DNA from: an uncultured Selenomonadales bacterium
GTDB taxonomy: Bacteria > Bacillota > Negativicutes > Selenomonadales > Selenomonadaceae
Length of the DNA: 40,137 nt
NCBI GenBank assembly: GCA_937877655.1
Contig: CALFJC010000152.1
Location: 1 to 40,137 of the forward strand
Direction: 5' to 3'
Part shown: positions 33,014-40,137 of the stretch, in pieces
Layout of the letters: every line of letters begins with the position of its first letter
Position numbering within the stretch: the first letter of the stretch is position 1
Notes under the pieces: generated by a model
Seen by the model: the letters and a program-made list of their open reading frames with translations, nothing else
Told to the model about the DNA's origin: nothing
The model's database searches: none
Translations under genes and position numbers: made by a program

Positions 33014-34666
33014 ATGAAAGGCGGCAATAAACCGATTTACGTCATCGGACACCGAAATCCCGATACGGATTCGATTTGCTCGGCTATCGGCTACTCGCAT
33101 TTGAAACAAGCGCAGGGAGTTAATGCGGTGGCGGCGCGTTGCGGCAAAATCAACAACGAGACAAAGTACGCGCTGGAATATTTCAAAGTGGATCAGCCGT
33201 TGCTCTTGACGGATTTATATCCTCGCGTCAAAGACGTTGCACTTGAATGCAAAACGGTCGTTCGTCAACACGACACGCTCCGTCATCTCGGCGAAGTCAT
33301 GCGCAAAAGCGAATTGCAATCCGTGCCCGTCACAGACTCGAACGGCGATTTGGTCGGTATCGTCACGGTCAGCGATCTTGCCAAGAGATATTTCCTTGAA
33401 CTCGGTCTTCAAAGTCTTGTCGAAATGCGCGTCCGTTATCGCGATATAATTCAAGCGACAGAAGCAAAAGTTTTGGTTGCCGGCGACGAAAATGAACTTA
33501 TCGAAGGCAACATTATAATTGCTTCGGGCAGCGCGTTTTCAACCGTCAGCATTTTAAACAAAAAAGACATTGTGCTTGTCGGCGACAGAAGCGCGGAAAC
33601 TCTGTTGAAATTCCTTGACTGCGGCATTTCCTGCCTTGTCGTCACGCAAAACAGCAGAATCGCGCCCGAAGTTTTGGAAGAGGCGGAGAAAAAGGGCGTC
33701 TTCATTCTTTTGACGCCTTACGATACTTACACCGTCGGACGTTTAATCAATCAGTGCGTGCCCATTCGCCGTATCATGAAAGAAAATCCTGTTTGCTTCC
33801 GCCCGATGGATCTTTTGAGCGACATCAAGGGCGTTATGGACGAGCACCGCTATCGCAGTTATCCCGTCGTCGAAAACGGAAAATTGGTCGGGCTTGTCAG
33901 CGCGGATGAAATTATGTTGCCCGAACGTGAAAAAATTATTCTTGTCGACCACAACGAACGCGGACAGGCGATTGAAGGCATCGAGGACGCGAAGATTGTA
34001 GAAATTATCGACCACCACAGACTCGGCGGCATTCAAACTTCGGAGCCGATTTACATTCATCAAGAGCCCGTCGGTTGCACTTGTACAATCGTTGCGAACA
34101 TGCATTGGGATAACGACGTTGAAATTCCGCCGTCAATCGCGGGACTTCTTTTAAGCGCGATTATTTCCGATACTGTTTTGTTCAAATCGCCGACTTGCAC
34201 GCCCAAAGACAGAAAAACTGCCGAGCGTCTCGCCGAAATTGCGGGCGTCAATCTCAAAGAATACGGCTTGGCAATGTTGAGAGCGGGCGCGGGCATCGGC
34301 GATAAAACTCCCGCCGAAATCGTCAAAAATGATCTCAAGGAATTCAAAATCGGCGATTATCGCGTAATTGTCTCTCAAATTTCCGTCATGGATCCTCAAG
34401 AGGTCTTGGCACTGGAGCCGCAACTTATCGAAGCAATGAAAAAGAATTGTGAAAACGAATCGGCGGATCTCGATCTTATGATGATAACGGATATACTTGA
34501 AGAATCAACATATTTGATGTACTACGGCGCGCCCCGCACGCTCGTCGCCGAGGCATTTCGCAAAGACACCAGCGGGAATTATATATTCCTACCGGGGGTT
34601 CTTTCTAGGAAGAAGCAGTGCATTCCGCCCCTCTCAGAGGCAGCAAAACGTATTAGTCAACAATAA
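33014..34666 (+). CDS. Manganese-dependent inorganic pyrophosphatase with CBS-DRTGG insert
   Basis: Hydrolyses pyrophosphate. The 550 residues from ATG 33014 have a strong GGAGGGGG site; TTG 32990 upstream is not needed. The DHH domain has GHRNPDTDSICSAIGY. A regulatory insert follows: CBS (SVPVTDSNGDLVGIVTVSDL), DRTGG (roughly 145-250), CBS (SYPVVENGKLVGLVSADEI). The catalytic domain resumes with LVDHNERGQ and IIDHHRLGG, and the DHHA2 domain closes it. In this family the CBS pair binds AMP/ADP (inhibition) or ATP and ApnA (activation). Single-gene unit with a terminator after it. Confidence 0.95.
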   Translation: MKGGNKPIYVIGHRNPDTDSICSAIGYSHLKQAQGVNAVAARCGKINNETKYALEYFKVDQPLLLTDLYPRVKDVALECKTVVRQHDTLRHLGEVMRKSELQSVPVTDSNGDLVGIVTVSDLAKRYFLELGLQSLVEMRVRYRDIIQATEAKVLVAGDENELIEGNIIIASGSAFSTVSILNKKDIVLVGDRSAETLLKFLDCGISCLVVTQNSRIAPEVLEEAEKKGVFILLTPYDTYTVGRLINQCVPIRRIMKENPVCFRPMDLLSDIKGVMDEHRYRSYPVVENGKLVGLVSADEIMLPEREKIILVDHNERGQAIEGIEDAKIVEIIDHHRLGGIQTSEPIYIHQEPVGCTCTIVANMHWDNDVEIPPSIAGLLLSAIISDTVLFKSPTCTPKDRKTAERLAEIAGVNLKEYGLAMLRAGAGIGDKTPAEIVKNDLKEFKIGDYRVIVSQISVMDPQEVLALEPQLIEAMKKNCENESADLDLMMITDILEESTYLMYYGAPRTLVAEAFRKDTSGNYIFLPGVLSRKKQCIPPLSEAAKRISQQ

Positions 34667-34691
34667 TTTTTCAAGCGTATAAAAAATTTTT

Positions 34692-34724
34692 CTCCTCAAC
34701 CTGCGCGGTCGAGGAGTTTTTTTT
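34692..34724 (+). terminator. Pyrophosphatase gene terminator
   Basis: CTCCTC/GAGGAG stem with inner ACC/GGT pairs, followed by T8. Confidence 0.9.
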
Positions 34725-34860
34725 ATTTCATTTGTTGACGGAAAAAGCCCTGCGTGTTAAACTTGAATCGTTTAGAAACCAAGACAACACGGCAGAGCCT
34801 TTTCACATTTTTATTTTAACACGCTCGCGCCGCGCTGTCAAACAGAAAGGCGGAATGTGT

Positions 34861-35871
34861 ATGGAAAAGAAAATCTTCGGAATCATTTATCTGCTCATCG
34901 ACTGCACGAACGATTTTGAATACGTCGGGCAGACGACGCGCACTTTCGAGGCACGTTTCAATCAACATAAGAGCGGCAAACAGTATATTGACCGCATAAT
35001 ACGAGAACGCGGCGAAAGTTTAATTGAGACGGCAATTCTGAAGGTCTGCTACAGCAGAAAGGAACTGGATTTTTGGGAACGTCATTTTATTCGCTCACGT
35101 AACACCAAATTTCCAAATGGTTACAACATGACCGATGGCGGCGAAGGAACTTCGGGTATTGAACGCTCGCCCGAATACAGAGCGAAACTTTCGGCGGCAA
35201 TGACGGGCGAAAAAAATCATCGTTATGGAAAAAAGAACACGCCGGAACATACAGCAAGAATTGTTGCGTCGGTTAAAGGAAAAAAATTATCATCCGAACA
35301 TTGTGCCAAAATTAAAGCGGCACTCACAGGCAAGCCCTTCACGAAAGAACGTTGTGCGCACATTTCGGCGGCTAAACGCAACGACAGCCCGTATAAAAAT
35401 TTAATTGCCGAATTGGACGCTCGTAATCTTTCATATGCCGCGTTTGCAAAGCTTATGGGCTTATCGCAAGGAAAAATATCTCTCAAAATGAACGGCAAGC
35501 GCAGATTCACGGAACGCGATAGAGAAAATCTCGTTAAAATTTTTGGAAAACCACTTGAATATCTGATTGAAGGTGAACCGCCTCCGAAAATTAAGGAGCC
35601 TGTCAAGAAAAAGCGTGCGCCTCGCTCTCAATCAGAGCGTTCAAAAAGGTCTATTGCCCAGCGCGGCTACAGCCCGTATAAAAATTTGCTTGCCGAGCTG
35701 GATGCACGTCAACTTTCGTACAAAGCACTCGAAAAACTTATGGGAGTGCCAAAATCATCTATCCCTAGAAAAATTCGCGGCGTATACAATTTCTCGGACG
35801 CCGATAAAATCAAACTCACAGAAGTTCTCGGCAAGCCGATTGAATATCTCCTTGCCCGCTCGGACGGCTGA
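34861..35871 (+). CDS. GIY-YIG nuclease with NUMOD3 motifs and two HTH repeats
   Basis: 336 residues from ATG 34861, seven bases after AAAGGCGG. The N-terminal GIY-YIG domain has GIIYLLIDC...EYVGQTTRTFEARFNQH. It is followed by NUMOD3-type DNA-binding motifs (SPEYRAKLSAAMTG, TPEHTARIVASVKG, SSEHCAKIKAALTG, TKERCAHISAAKR). Two ~62-residue helix-turn-helix repeats follow (SPYKNLIAELDARNLSY... and SPYKNLLAELDARQLSY...), each ending in GKPLEYLIEG or GKPIEYLLAR. The layout resembles free-standing homing endonucleases, here with a repressor-like tail. No intron is evident around it. The function is unknown; mobile character is inferred. Confidence 0.8.
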   Translation: MEKKIFGIIYLLIDCTNDFEYVGQTTRTFEARFNQHKSGKQYIDRIIRERGESLIETAILKVCYSRKELDFWERHFIRSRNTKFPNGYNMTDGGEGTSGIERSPEYRAKLSAAMTGEKNHRYGKKNTPEHTARIVASVKGKKLSSEHCAKIKAALTGKPFTKERCAHISAAKRNDSPYKNLIAELDARNLSYAAFAKLMGLSQGKISLKMNGKRRFTERDRENLVKIFGKPLEYLIEGEPPPKIKEPVKKKRAPRSQSERSKRSIAQRGYSPYKNLLAELDARQLSYKALEKLMGVPKSSIPRKIRGVYNFSDADKIKLTEVLGKPIEYLLARSDG

Positions 35872-35895
35872 TAATCGACAGATTGAAAATTTTTT

Positions 35896-35923
35896 CCCGC
35901 GTAAAATCTGCGCGGGATTTTTT
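35896..35923 (+). terminator. Terminator after the GIY-YIG gene
   Basis: CCCGCG/CGCGGG stem (35896-35901 with 35911-35916) followed by T6. Confidence 0.85.
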
Positions 35924-35933
35924 GTGATATAAT
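35924..35933 (+). promoter_or_regulatory. Extended -10 promoter of the LigB-AMMECR1 gene
   Basis: GTGATATAAT with a perfect TATAAT (35928-35933) directly after the terminator; no good -35 box. Confidence 0.5.
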
Positions 35934-35959
35934 GGCGAAAATTTTTAGGAGGGAAAAAA

Positions 35960-37351
35960 ATGATACTTGGAGCAGTGGCGGTACCGCATCCGCCGATAAT
36001 TTTACCGGAAGTGGGGCGCGGCGAAGAAACAAAAATTTCTGCAACGACGGCGGCGTACAAAGAAATAGCGCGGCGCATTGTCGAATTGGAGCCCGAAACG
36101 ATAATAATCACAAGCCCGCATTCGGTCATGTACTCGGATTATTTCCACATTTCGCCCGGCGAGGCGGCAACGGGCAACATGGCGCAATTCAGAGCCGCGC
36201 AGGTCACTTTGACAATCAATTACGACGTTGATTTTGTAAGGAAATTGTCTTCGGATTCAATGACGGAGAAATTTTCTGCGGGCACACTCGGCGAAAGAAA
36301 TTCTTCACTCGATCACGGAACGATGATCCCGCTGAGATTTTTGGAGCAGGCGGGGCTCGACTTCGGCAAGGTAAAATTTTTGCGAATAGGATTGTCGGGG
36401 CTGTCGGCGACGGCGCATTACAAATTCGGGCAATTAATTTCTCGTGTGGCGGACGAACTCGGACGGAAAATTTTTTTCATAGCGAGCGGTGATTTATCGC
36501 ACAAATTAAAGTCGGACGGACCTTACGGCTTTATCGAAGAGGGACCGATTTTTGATGCGCAAGTTATGGAAAATTTGGGCGGCGCGGATTTTCTGAAGCT
36601 CTTGACGATGGACGAAAAAATTTGTCGGCGGGCGGCGGAGTGCGGCTTGAGGTCTTTTTGGATAATGGCGGGCGCGTTGGACAAAAAAGCCGTCCGCGCA
36701 GAAAAACTTTCCTACGAAGGTCCTTTCGGCGTCGGCTATGGCATTGTTTATTTCAACATTGAGGGCGAAGATTCGACGAGAAATTTTGCTTATCAGCTTA
36801 AAAAGTTCAGAAAATACGAATCGGAAAAACGCAAGGCTAAGGAAGATGATTTTGTAAAATTGGCGCGGTACAGCTTGGAAACTTTCGTAAAAACGCGCAA
36901 GCCCGCCGATTTGCCCGAAAATTTGCCGGAAGAATTGACAAGCCGTCGTGCGGGAGCATTTGTCAGCTTGCACAAGGACGGAAATCTGCGCGGATGTATC
37001 GGAACGATAATGGCGACGCGAGAAAATTTGGCGGAAGAAATTATTCAGAATGCAATATCGGCATGTTCGCGAGACCCGCGCTTTGATCCTGTGGAAATTG
37101 ACGAGCTTGACGATTTGGAATACAGTGTTGACGTTTTGGGCGAGCCGGAGCGGGCATTCAGCATCAAGGAATTGGACGTTAAGCGTTACGGCGTGATTGT
37201 CGAGAACGGCGGGCGGCGCGGCTTGCTTTTGCCGGATTTGGAGGGCGTCGATACTCCCGAAGAACAAATTGCCATTGCCAAGCGCAAGGCGGGCATTCGT
37301 CCCGAAGAAAAAGTTACGCTGTGGAGGTTTGAAGTTATCAGACATCATTAA
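35960..37351 (+). CDS. AmmeMemoRadiSam fusion: LigB-like dioxygenase domain plus AMMECR1 domain
   Basis: 463 residues. Residues 1-270 form a class III extradiol dioxygenase-like (LigB/Memo-type) domain with AVPHPPIILPEVGRG, ETIIITSPHSVMYSDYF, LDHGTMIPLRFLEQAG and FIASGDLSHKLKSDGPYG. Residues ~290-463 form the AMMECR1 domain with GAFVSLHKDGNLRGCIGT, FDPVEIDELDDLEYSVDVL and GLLLPDLEGVDTPEEQ. In many genomes these act with a radical SAM protein (AmrS), which is not in the window. AGGAGGG precedes ATG 35960. It probably heads an operon with the two small secreted proteins, fmt and ruvB. The reaction is unknown. Confidence 0.9.
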   Translation: MILGAVAVPHPPIILPEVGRGEETKISATTAAYKEIARRIVELEPETIIITSPHSVMYSDYFHISPGEAATGNMAQFRAAQVTLTINYDVDFVRKLSSDSMTEKFSAGTLGERNSSLDHGTMIPLRFLEQAGLDFGKVKFLRIGLSGLSATAHYKFGQLISRVADELGRKIFFIASGDLSHKLKSDGPYGFIEEGPIFDAQVMENLGGADFLKLLTMDEKICRRAAECGLRSFWIMAGALDKKAVRAEKLSYEGPFGVGYGIVYFNIEGEDSTRNFAYQLKKFRKYESEKRKAKEDDFVKLARYSLETFVKTRKPADLPENLPEELTSRRAGAFVSLHKDGNLRGCIGTIMATRENLAEEIIQNAISACSRDPRFDPVEIDELDDLEYSVDVLGEPERAFSIKELDVKRYGVIVENGGRRGLLLPDLEGVDTPEEQIAIAKRKAGIRPEEKVTLWRFEVIRHH

Positions 37352-37367
37352 GGAGGAGGATTTTGTT

Positions 37368-37613
37368 ATGAAAAAATTTATTTCGGCAGTCATTCTGCTG
37401 ATAATTTTGGCGACTGTCACTGTATTTGCGGCTCCACCGCTTTTCGACACGCCTTATATCGGCAACAGATACAGAATGACTTTTCATTATCGCGATTGCA
37501 AATCGGTTTGGCAAATGAATCGCGAAAATCAATATCCCTTGAATTCGGTTGAAGAAGCATATCAAAAAGGTTTCAGTCCGTGCGGAAATTGCCGCCCCGA
37601 CATTCCGAGATAA
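37368..37613 (+). CDS. Small secreted Cys-containing protein (copy 1)
   Basis: 81 residues from ATG 37368 (AGGAGGAGG upstream). A signal peptide (KKFISAVILLIILATVTVFA) is followed by a short domain: YIGNRYRMTFHYRDCKSV, QMNRENQYPLNSVEEA and GFSPCGNCRP. The pattern FH-x3-C then CxxC resembles the metal-binding Ada-type or nuclease-tail domain (FHxPxCxxV ... GYxPCxxC). It is 12 bp before a paralogue. Role unknown; periplasmic zinc binding is likely. Confidence 0.75.
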   Translation: MKKFISAVILLIILATVTVFAAPPLFDTPYIGNRYRMTFHYRDCKSVWQMNRENQYPLNSVEEAYQKGFSPCGNCRPDIPR

Positions 37614-37625
37614 GGAGTTTTTGTC

Positions 37626-37844
37626 ATGAAAAAATTTGCTTTCGCTCTCGTCATGAGTATTTTTACATTCATGATGGCGCAAGTTCTTGCGTCCGATTAT
37701 ATCGGCAACGCGAACAGTGGGAAATTTCATTACGCCGATTGTCCCACCGTCAAAAAAATGAATCCTGCGAACAAAGTTTATCTAAACACTCGCGAAGAGG
37801 CGATTAACGCGGGCTATGTGCCCTGCAAGAGGTGTAATCCTTAA
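37626..37844 (+). CDS. Small secreted Cys-containing protein (copy 2)
   Basis: 72 residues with a signal peptide (to about residue 22, AQVLA), then the same domain as copy 1: DYIGNANSGKFHYADCPTVK, VYLNTREEAINAGY and VPCKRCNP. Conserved His-Cys and Cys-x2-Cys positions match copy 1. Its stop overlaps the fmt start (TAATG). Tandem duplication of a periplasmic domain of unknown role. Confidence 0.78.
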   Translation: MKKFAFALVMSIFTFMMAQVLASDYIGNANSGKFHYADCPTVKKMNPANKVYLNTREEAINAGYVPCKRCNP

Positions 37845-38761
37845 TGGAAAAATTAAAAGTTATATTCATGGGGACGCCCGACTTTGCGGTGCCGAGTCTG
37901 GCGGCTTTGACGGATAAAACGGAAATAATTTGCGTCGTGACACAGCCCGACAGACCGAAAGGGCGCGGACATAAACTTTTGCCGCCGCCCGTGAAAATTT
38001 TCGCCGAAGAAAATAATTTGCGCGTGATTCAGCCCGTGAAAGTCAAAGCTCCCGAAGTCGTCGAACAAATTGCGGCGTTAAAGCCCGATTTAATCGTTGT
38101 GGTTGCCTTCGGACAAATTTTATCGCAAAAAATTTTGGACATCCCGCGCTTCGGTTGCATAAATGTTCATGCGTCGTTGTTACCGAAATATCGCGGGGCG
38201 GCTCCGATTGAATGGGCGATAATCAACGGCGAAGAAATTACGGGAATAACGACAATGCAAATGAACGCGGGCTTGGATACGGGCGACATCCTTTTACAAA
38301 GCGAAGTGAAAATTTCGGCGGAGATGATTTTGCCCGAATTGCGGGAACGATTAATGACGGTCGGCGCGGATTTATTGCTTAAAACGCTTTACAAATTGCA
38401 GGCGGGCGAACTTCAACCGATAAAGCAAGATGATTCGCTGTCGACATATGCGCCGCTTCTCAGAAAAGATACGGGGCTGATTGATTGGAAAAAATCTGCG
38501 CGGGAAATTCACAATTTGATACGCGGGCTTTACGGCGGGGCGCGTTCGGGAAAATATAAAATCTTTCGTTCGCGAGTTTCGGAAGAAAATTTGTCGCTTG
38601 AACCTTCGGAGATAAAAATTTTGGGCGGGAAATTTTTTGTCGGAACGGGCGAAGGGATTTTGGAAATTTTGGAGATACAAGCTCCGAATTCCAAAAAACT
38701 CCCTGCCGCCGAATTTCTGCGCGGAAATAAAGTTGGTGACGGCTTTTGGACGAAAGAATAA
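37844..38761 (+). CDS. fmt: Methionyl-tRNA formyltransferase
   Basis: Formylates Met-tRNAfMet for translation initiation. The 305 residues have IFMGTPDFAVPSLAAL, the catalytic HASLLPKYRGAAPIEWAIING and MNAGLDTGDILLQSE, and the C-terminal OB-like domain (GLYGGARSGKYKIF). ATG 37844 overlaps the previous stop by one base. The last ~46 codons lie in a ~209 bp tandem duplication that continues into the ruvB start; the protein uses the first copy. Confidence 0.96.
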   Translation: MEKLKVIFMGTPDFAVPSLAALTDKTEIICVVTQPDRPKGRGHKLLPPPVKIFAEENNLRVIQPVKVKAPEVVEQIAALKPDLIVVVAFGQILSQKILDIPRFGCINVHASLLPKYRGAAPIEWAIINGEEITGITTMQMNAGLDTGDILLQSEVKISAEMILPELRERLMTVGADLLLKTLYKLQAGELQPIKQDDSLSTYAPLLRKDTGLIDWKKSAREIHNLIRGLYGGARSGKYKIFRSRVSEENLSLEPSEIKILGGKFFVGTGEGILEILEIQAPNSKKLPAAEFLRGNKVGDGFWTKE

Positions 38762-38830
38762 TTTCGACGGTTGAACAGGGCGCGGACGATTGGCAATACA
38801 GCTTGCGTCCGCGAATATTGTATGAATATC
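38623..38830 (+). repeat. Tandem duplication at fmt/ruvB, left copy
   Basis: 208 bp covering the 3' end of fmt and a copy of the ruvB 5' end. It differs from the right copy at about ten positions, including a 2-bp deletion near 38830. It begins and ends at GGGC(G/A)GGAAA, which suggests recombination at microhomology. Confidence 0.9.
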
Positions 38831-38970
38831 GGGCAGGAAAAATTTTTGTCGGGACGGGCGAAGGGGTTTTGGAAATTTTAGAGATACAAGCTCCGAATTC
38901 AAAGAAACTCCCTGCCGCCGAATTTCTGCGCGGAAAAAAAGTTGGTGACGGCTTTTGGACGAAAGAATAA
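38746..38970 (+). pseudogene. Chimeric ruvB-fmt ORF made by the duplication
   Basis: 74 codons starting at the duplicated ruvB TTG. The first ~28 residues match RuvB (MDERIISTVEQGADDWQYSL...), and the rest is the Fmt C-terminus (GTGEGVLEILEIQAPNSKK ... GFWTKE) in frame. The 2-bp deletion sets this fusion frame. Probably a by-product, though it has a start identical to that of ruvB and could be translated. Confidence 0.8.
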
Positions 38971-39041
38971 TTTCGACGGTTGAGCAAGGCGCGGACGATT
39001 GGCAATACAGCTTGCGTCCGCGAAGATTGTATGAATATATC
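38831..39041 (+). repeat. Tandem duplication at fmt/ruvB, right copy
   Basis: 211 bp: a second fmt 3' end (38831-38970) running into the functional ruvB start. Confidence 0.9.
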
Positions 39042-39983
39042 GGGCAGGAAAAAGCTAAGCAAAATTTGTCGGTATTCGTCAAAGCGGCTGTCAATCGGCG
39101 CGAGGCATTGGATCATGTTTTGCTTTACGGACCGCCGGGCTTGGGCAAAACGACTTTGGCGGCGATAATCGCAAATGAACTCGGCGTAAATTTTCGACAG
39201 ACATCGGGACCTGCGATAGAGCGGGCGGGTGATTTAGCGTCGATTTTAACGAATTTGCATGACCGCGACGTTTTGTTTATTGACGAGATACACCGCTTGA
39301 GCCGACAAGTGGAAGAAATTTTGTATTCGGCAATGGAAGACTTCGCACTTGACATAATAATCGGCAAAGGACCGAAGGCGCGGAGCATACGGCTGGACAT
39401 TGCGCCGTTCACATTGGTTGGGGCAACGACAAAAGCGGGCGCGTTATCTCCGCCGCTCAGAGACAGATTCGGAGTCATTTCGCGCCTTGAATATTATTCG
39501 ACGGAGTCATTGGTAGAAATAATTGTTCGGGCGGCAGAAATTTTAAAAATACCGATTGAGGCGGTCGGCGCGGAAGAAATTGCCAAGAGATCACGAGGCA
39601 CGCCGCGCATTGCAAACAGACTTTTAAAAAGAGTTCGCGACTTCGCGCAGGTTGAAGGTTCCAAAATCATAACGGACGACATTGCCAACCGCGCTTTACT
39701 TGCATTGGAGGTTGACCGCGCAGGTTTGGATCATACAGACAGGCGATTGTTGGAGGCAATGATAAAAAAATTTAACGGGCGTCCTGTCGGATTGGATACA
39801 TTGGCGGCGGCGATAAGCGAAACTCGCGAGACGATTGAAGATATTTACGAACCGTATTTATTGCAACTTGGATTTATCATGCGAACTCCACGCGGACGAG
39901 TTGTCACGGAGGCAGGTTATCTCCATATGGGCATTGCTTATCCCAAAAAAGATGAAAAACCTACGCTGTTTGATTTTGAATAA
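38955..39983 (+). CDS. ruvB: Holliday junction branch migration helicase RuvB
   Basis: AAA+ motor of the RuvAB complex. 342 residues from TTG 38955: SLRPRRLYEYIGQEKAK, Walker A GPPGLGKTTLA near 57, Walker B VLFIDEIHRLSRQVEEILY, sensor 1 TLVGATTKAGALSPPLRDRFG, and winged helix TPRGRVVTEAGYLHM. The TTG start sits inside the duplicated fmt tail. No ruvA or ruvC is in the window. A UUCG-loop terminator follows. Confidence 0.96.
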   Translation: MDERIISTVEQGADDWQYSLRPRRLYEYIGQEKAKQNLSVFVKAAVNRREALDHVLLYGPPGLGKTTLAAIIANELGVNFRQTSGPAIERAGDLASILTNLHDRDVLFIDEIHRLSRQVEEILYSAMEDFALDIIIGKGPKARSIRLDIAPFTLVGATTKAGALSPPLRDRFGVISRLEYYSTESLVEIIVRAAEILKIPIEAVGAEEIAKRSRGTPRIANRLLKRVRDFAQVEGSKIITDDIANRALLALEVDRAGLDHTDRRLLEAMIKKFNGRPVGLDTLAAAISETRETIEDIYEPYLLQLGFIMRTPRGRVVTEAGYLHMGIAYPKKDEKPTLFDFE

Positions 39984-40010
39984 AAAATTTCGCCTTCGGG
40001 CGATTTTTTT
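39984..40010 (+). terminator. ruvB terminator
   Basis: CGCC-TTCG-GGCG stem with A/T flanks (AAATTT before, T7 after). Confidence 0.9.
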
Positions 40011-40028
40011 AATTAGGAATTAAGAACG
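40011..40028. repeat. ATTAGGAAT-type repeat fragment
   Basis: AATTAGGAATTAAGAACG, a short member of the dispersed family, between ruvB and the transposase. Confidence 0.6.
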
Positions 40029-40049
40029 TGTGTTCGTAAAAAGAAAGAT

Positions 40050-40137
40050 ATGAGAAATTGCAAACGGGAAAAAAGAGAACTTGTCAATGCGGTGTTGTAC
40101 TTGGTTAAAGCAGGGTGTCAGTGGCGCAATTTGCCGC
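40050..40137 (+). CDS. IS5-family-like transposase, 3' partial and probably 5' truncated
   Basis: The frame runs off the window end. REKRELVNAVLYLVKAGCQW followed by RNLP matches the N-terminal region (DUF4096) of IS5-type transposases. In full-length members about 35-40 residues precede this motif; here only ~12 fit before an in-frame TAG at 40014-40016, so the 5' end is probably missing. An insertion-sequence end was not identified. Confidence 0.65.
   Translation, partial: MRNCKREKRELVNAVLYLVKAGCQWRNLP

Noticed and set aside
38746..38970. Independent 74-codon gene
   Set aside because: It is fully explained as a duplicated ruvB start fused to a duplicated fmt tail.

Overview
The window looks like a chromosomal segment of an anaerobic Gram-negative Firmicute (Negativicutes, Selenomonas-like; inferred). 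It combines outer-membrane glycan genes (GT9 heptosyltransferase-like, O-antigen ligase, VirK/YbjX, YrbL) with Firmicutes-type genes (CBS/DRTGG pyrophosphatase, a YlqG/YlqH-like flagellar pair, AroF plus a separate TyrA) and a periplasmic nitrate reductase operon. No rRNA, tRNA or CRISPR array was seen.

Layout. 1-1681 (+): end of a FliK/YlqG-like protein with a long N/Q-rich repeat, then a lone FlhB C-terminal-domain protein. 1777-16021 (-): one long run of genes. It starts at 16021 with VirK, three glycosyltransferases, a further GT4, a PIG-L deacetylase, YrbL and an O-antigen ligase, and ends with two ATPase genes. The last of these carries a HEPN-like Rx4H tail, so the pair is a candidate defence module. 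16296-18344 (+): aroF-tyrA. 18345-19020: gene-poor, with stacked hairpins. 19036-22026 (+): a single-chain restriction-modification-specificity enzyme. 22270-24362 (+): thrS without a TGS domain, then napD. 24405-28496 (-): napG-napH-napC/nrfH-like-napA, convergent with napD. 28690-32850: an MmeI-like single-chain restriction-modification gene flanked on both sides by tiny hydrophobic-peptide genes, each facing a convergent small RNA. 33014-39983 (+): CBS-pyrophosphatase, a GIY-YIG/NUMOD3 protein, an AmmeMemoRadiSam LigB-AMMECR1 fusion, two small secreted Cys proteins, fmt and ruvB. 40050-end: start of an IS5-like transposase.

The most notable system is at 28690-32850. Three unannotated 28-34 residue membrane peptides have ribosome-binding sites that their own leaders can sequester. 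Five short transcripts, each with a sigma-A-type promoter and a terminator, run towards them. Two of these RNAs carry a 23-24 nt near-complement of the translation start of the neighbouring peptide gene, and each matches only its own partner. This is the signature of type I toxin-antitoxin loci, here repeated and flanking an R-M gene. Two more RNAs of the array have no visible partner in the window.

A second theme is local duplication at gene junctions. The tyrA 5' end is copied across an inserted repeat. The PIG-L 3' end is copied across a related repeat. A ~209 bp tandem duplication spans the fmt/ruvB overlap and makes a chimeric ORF. AT-rich repeats of the ATTAGGAAT type are scattered between genes, and one sits in frame inside a glycosyltransferase.
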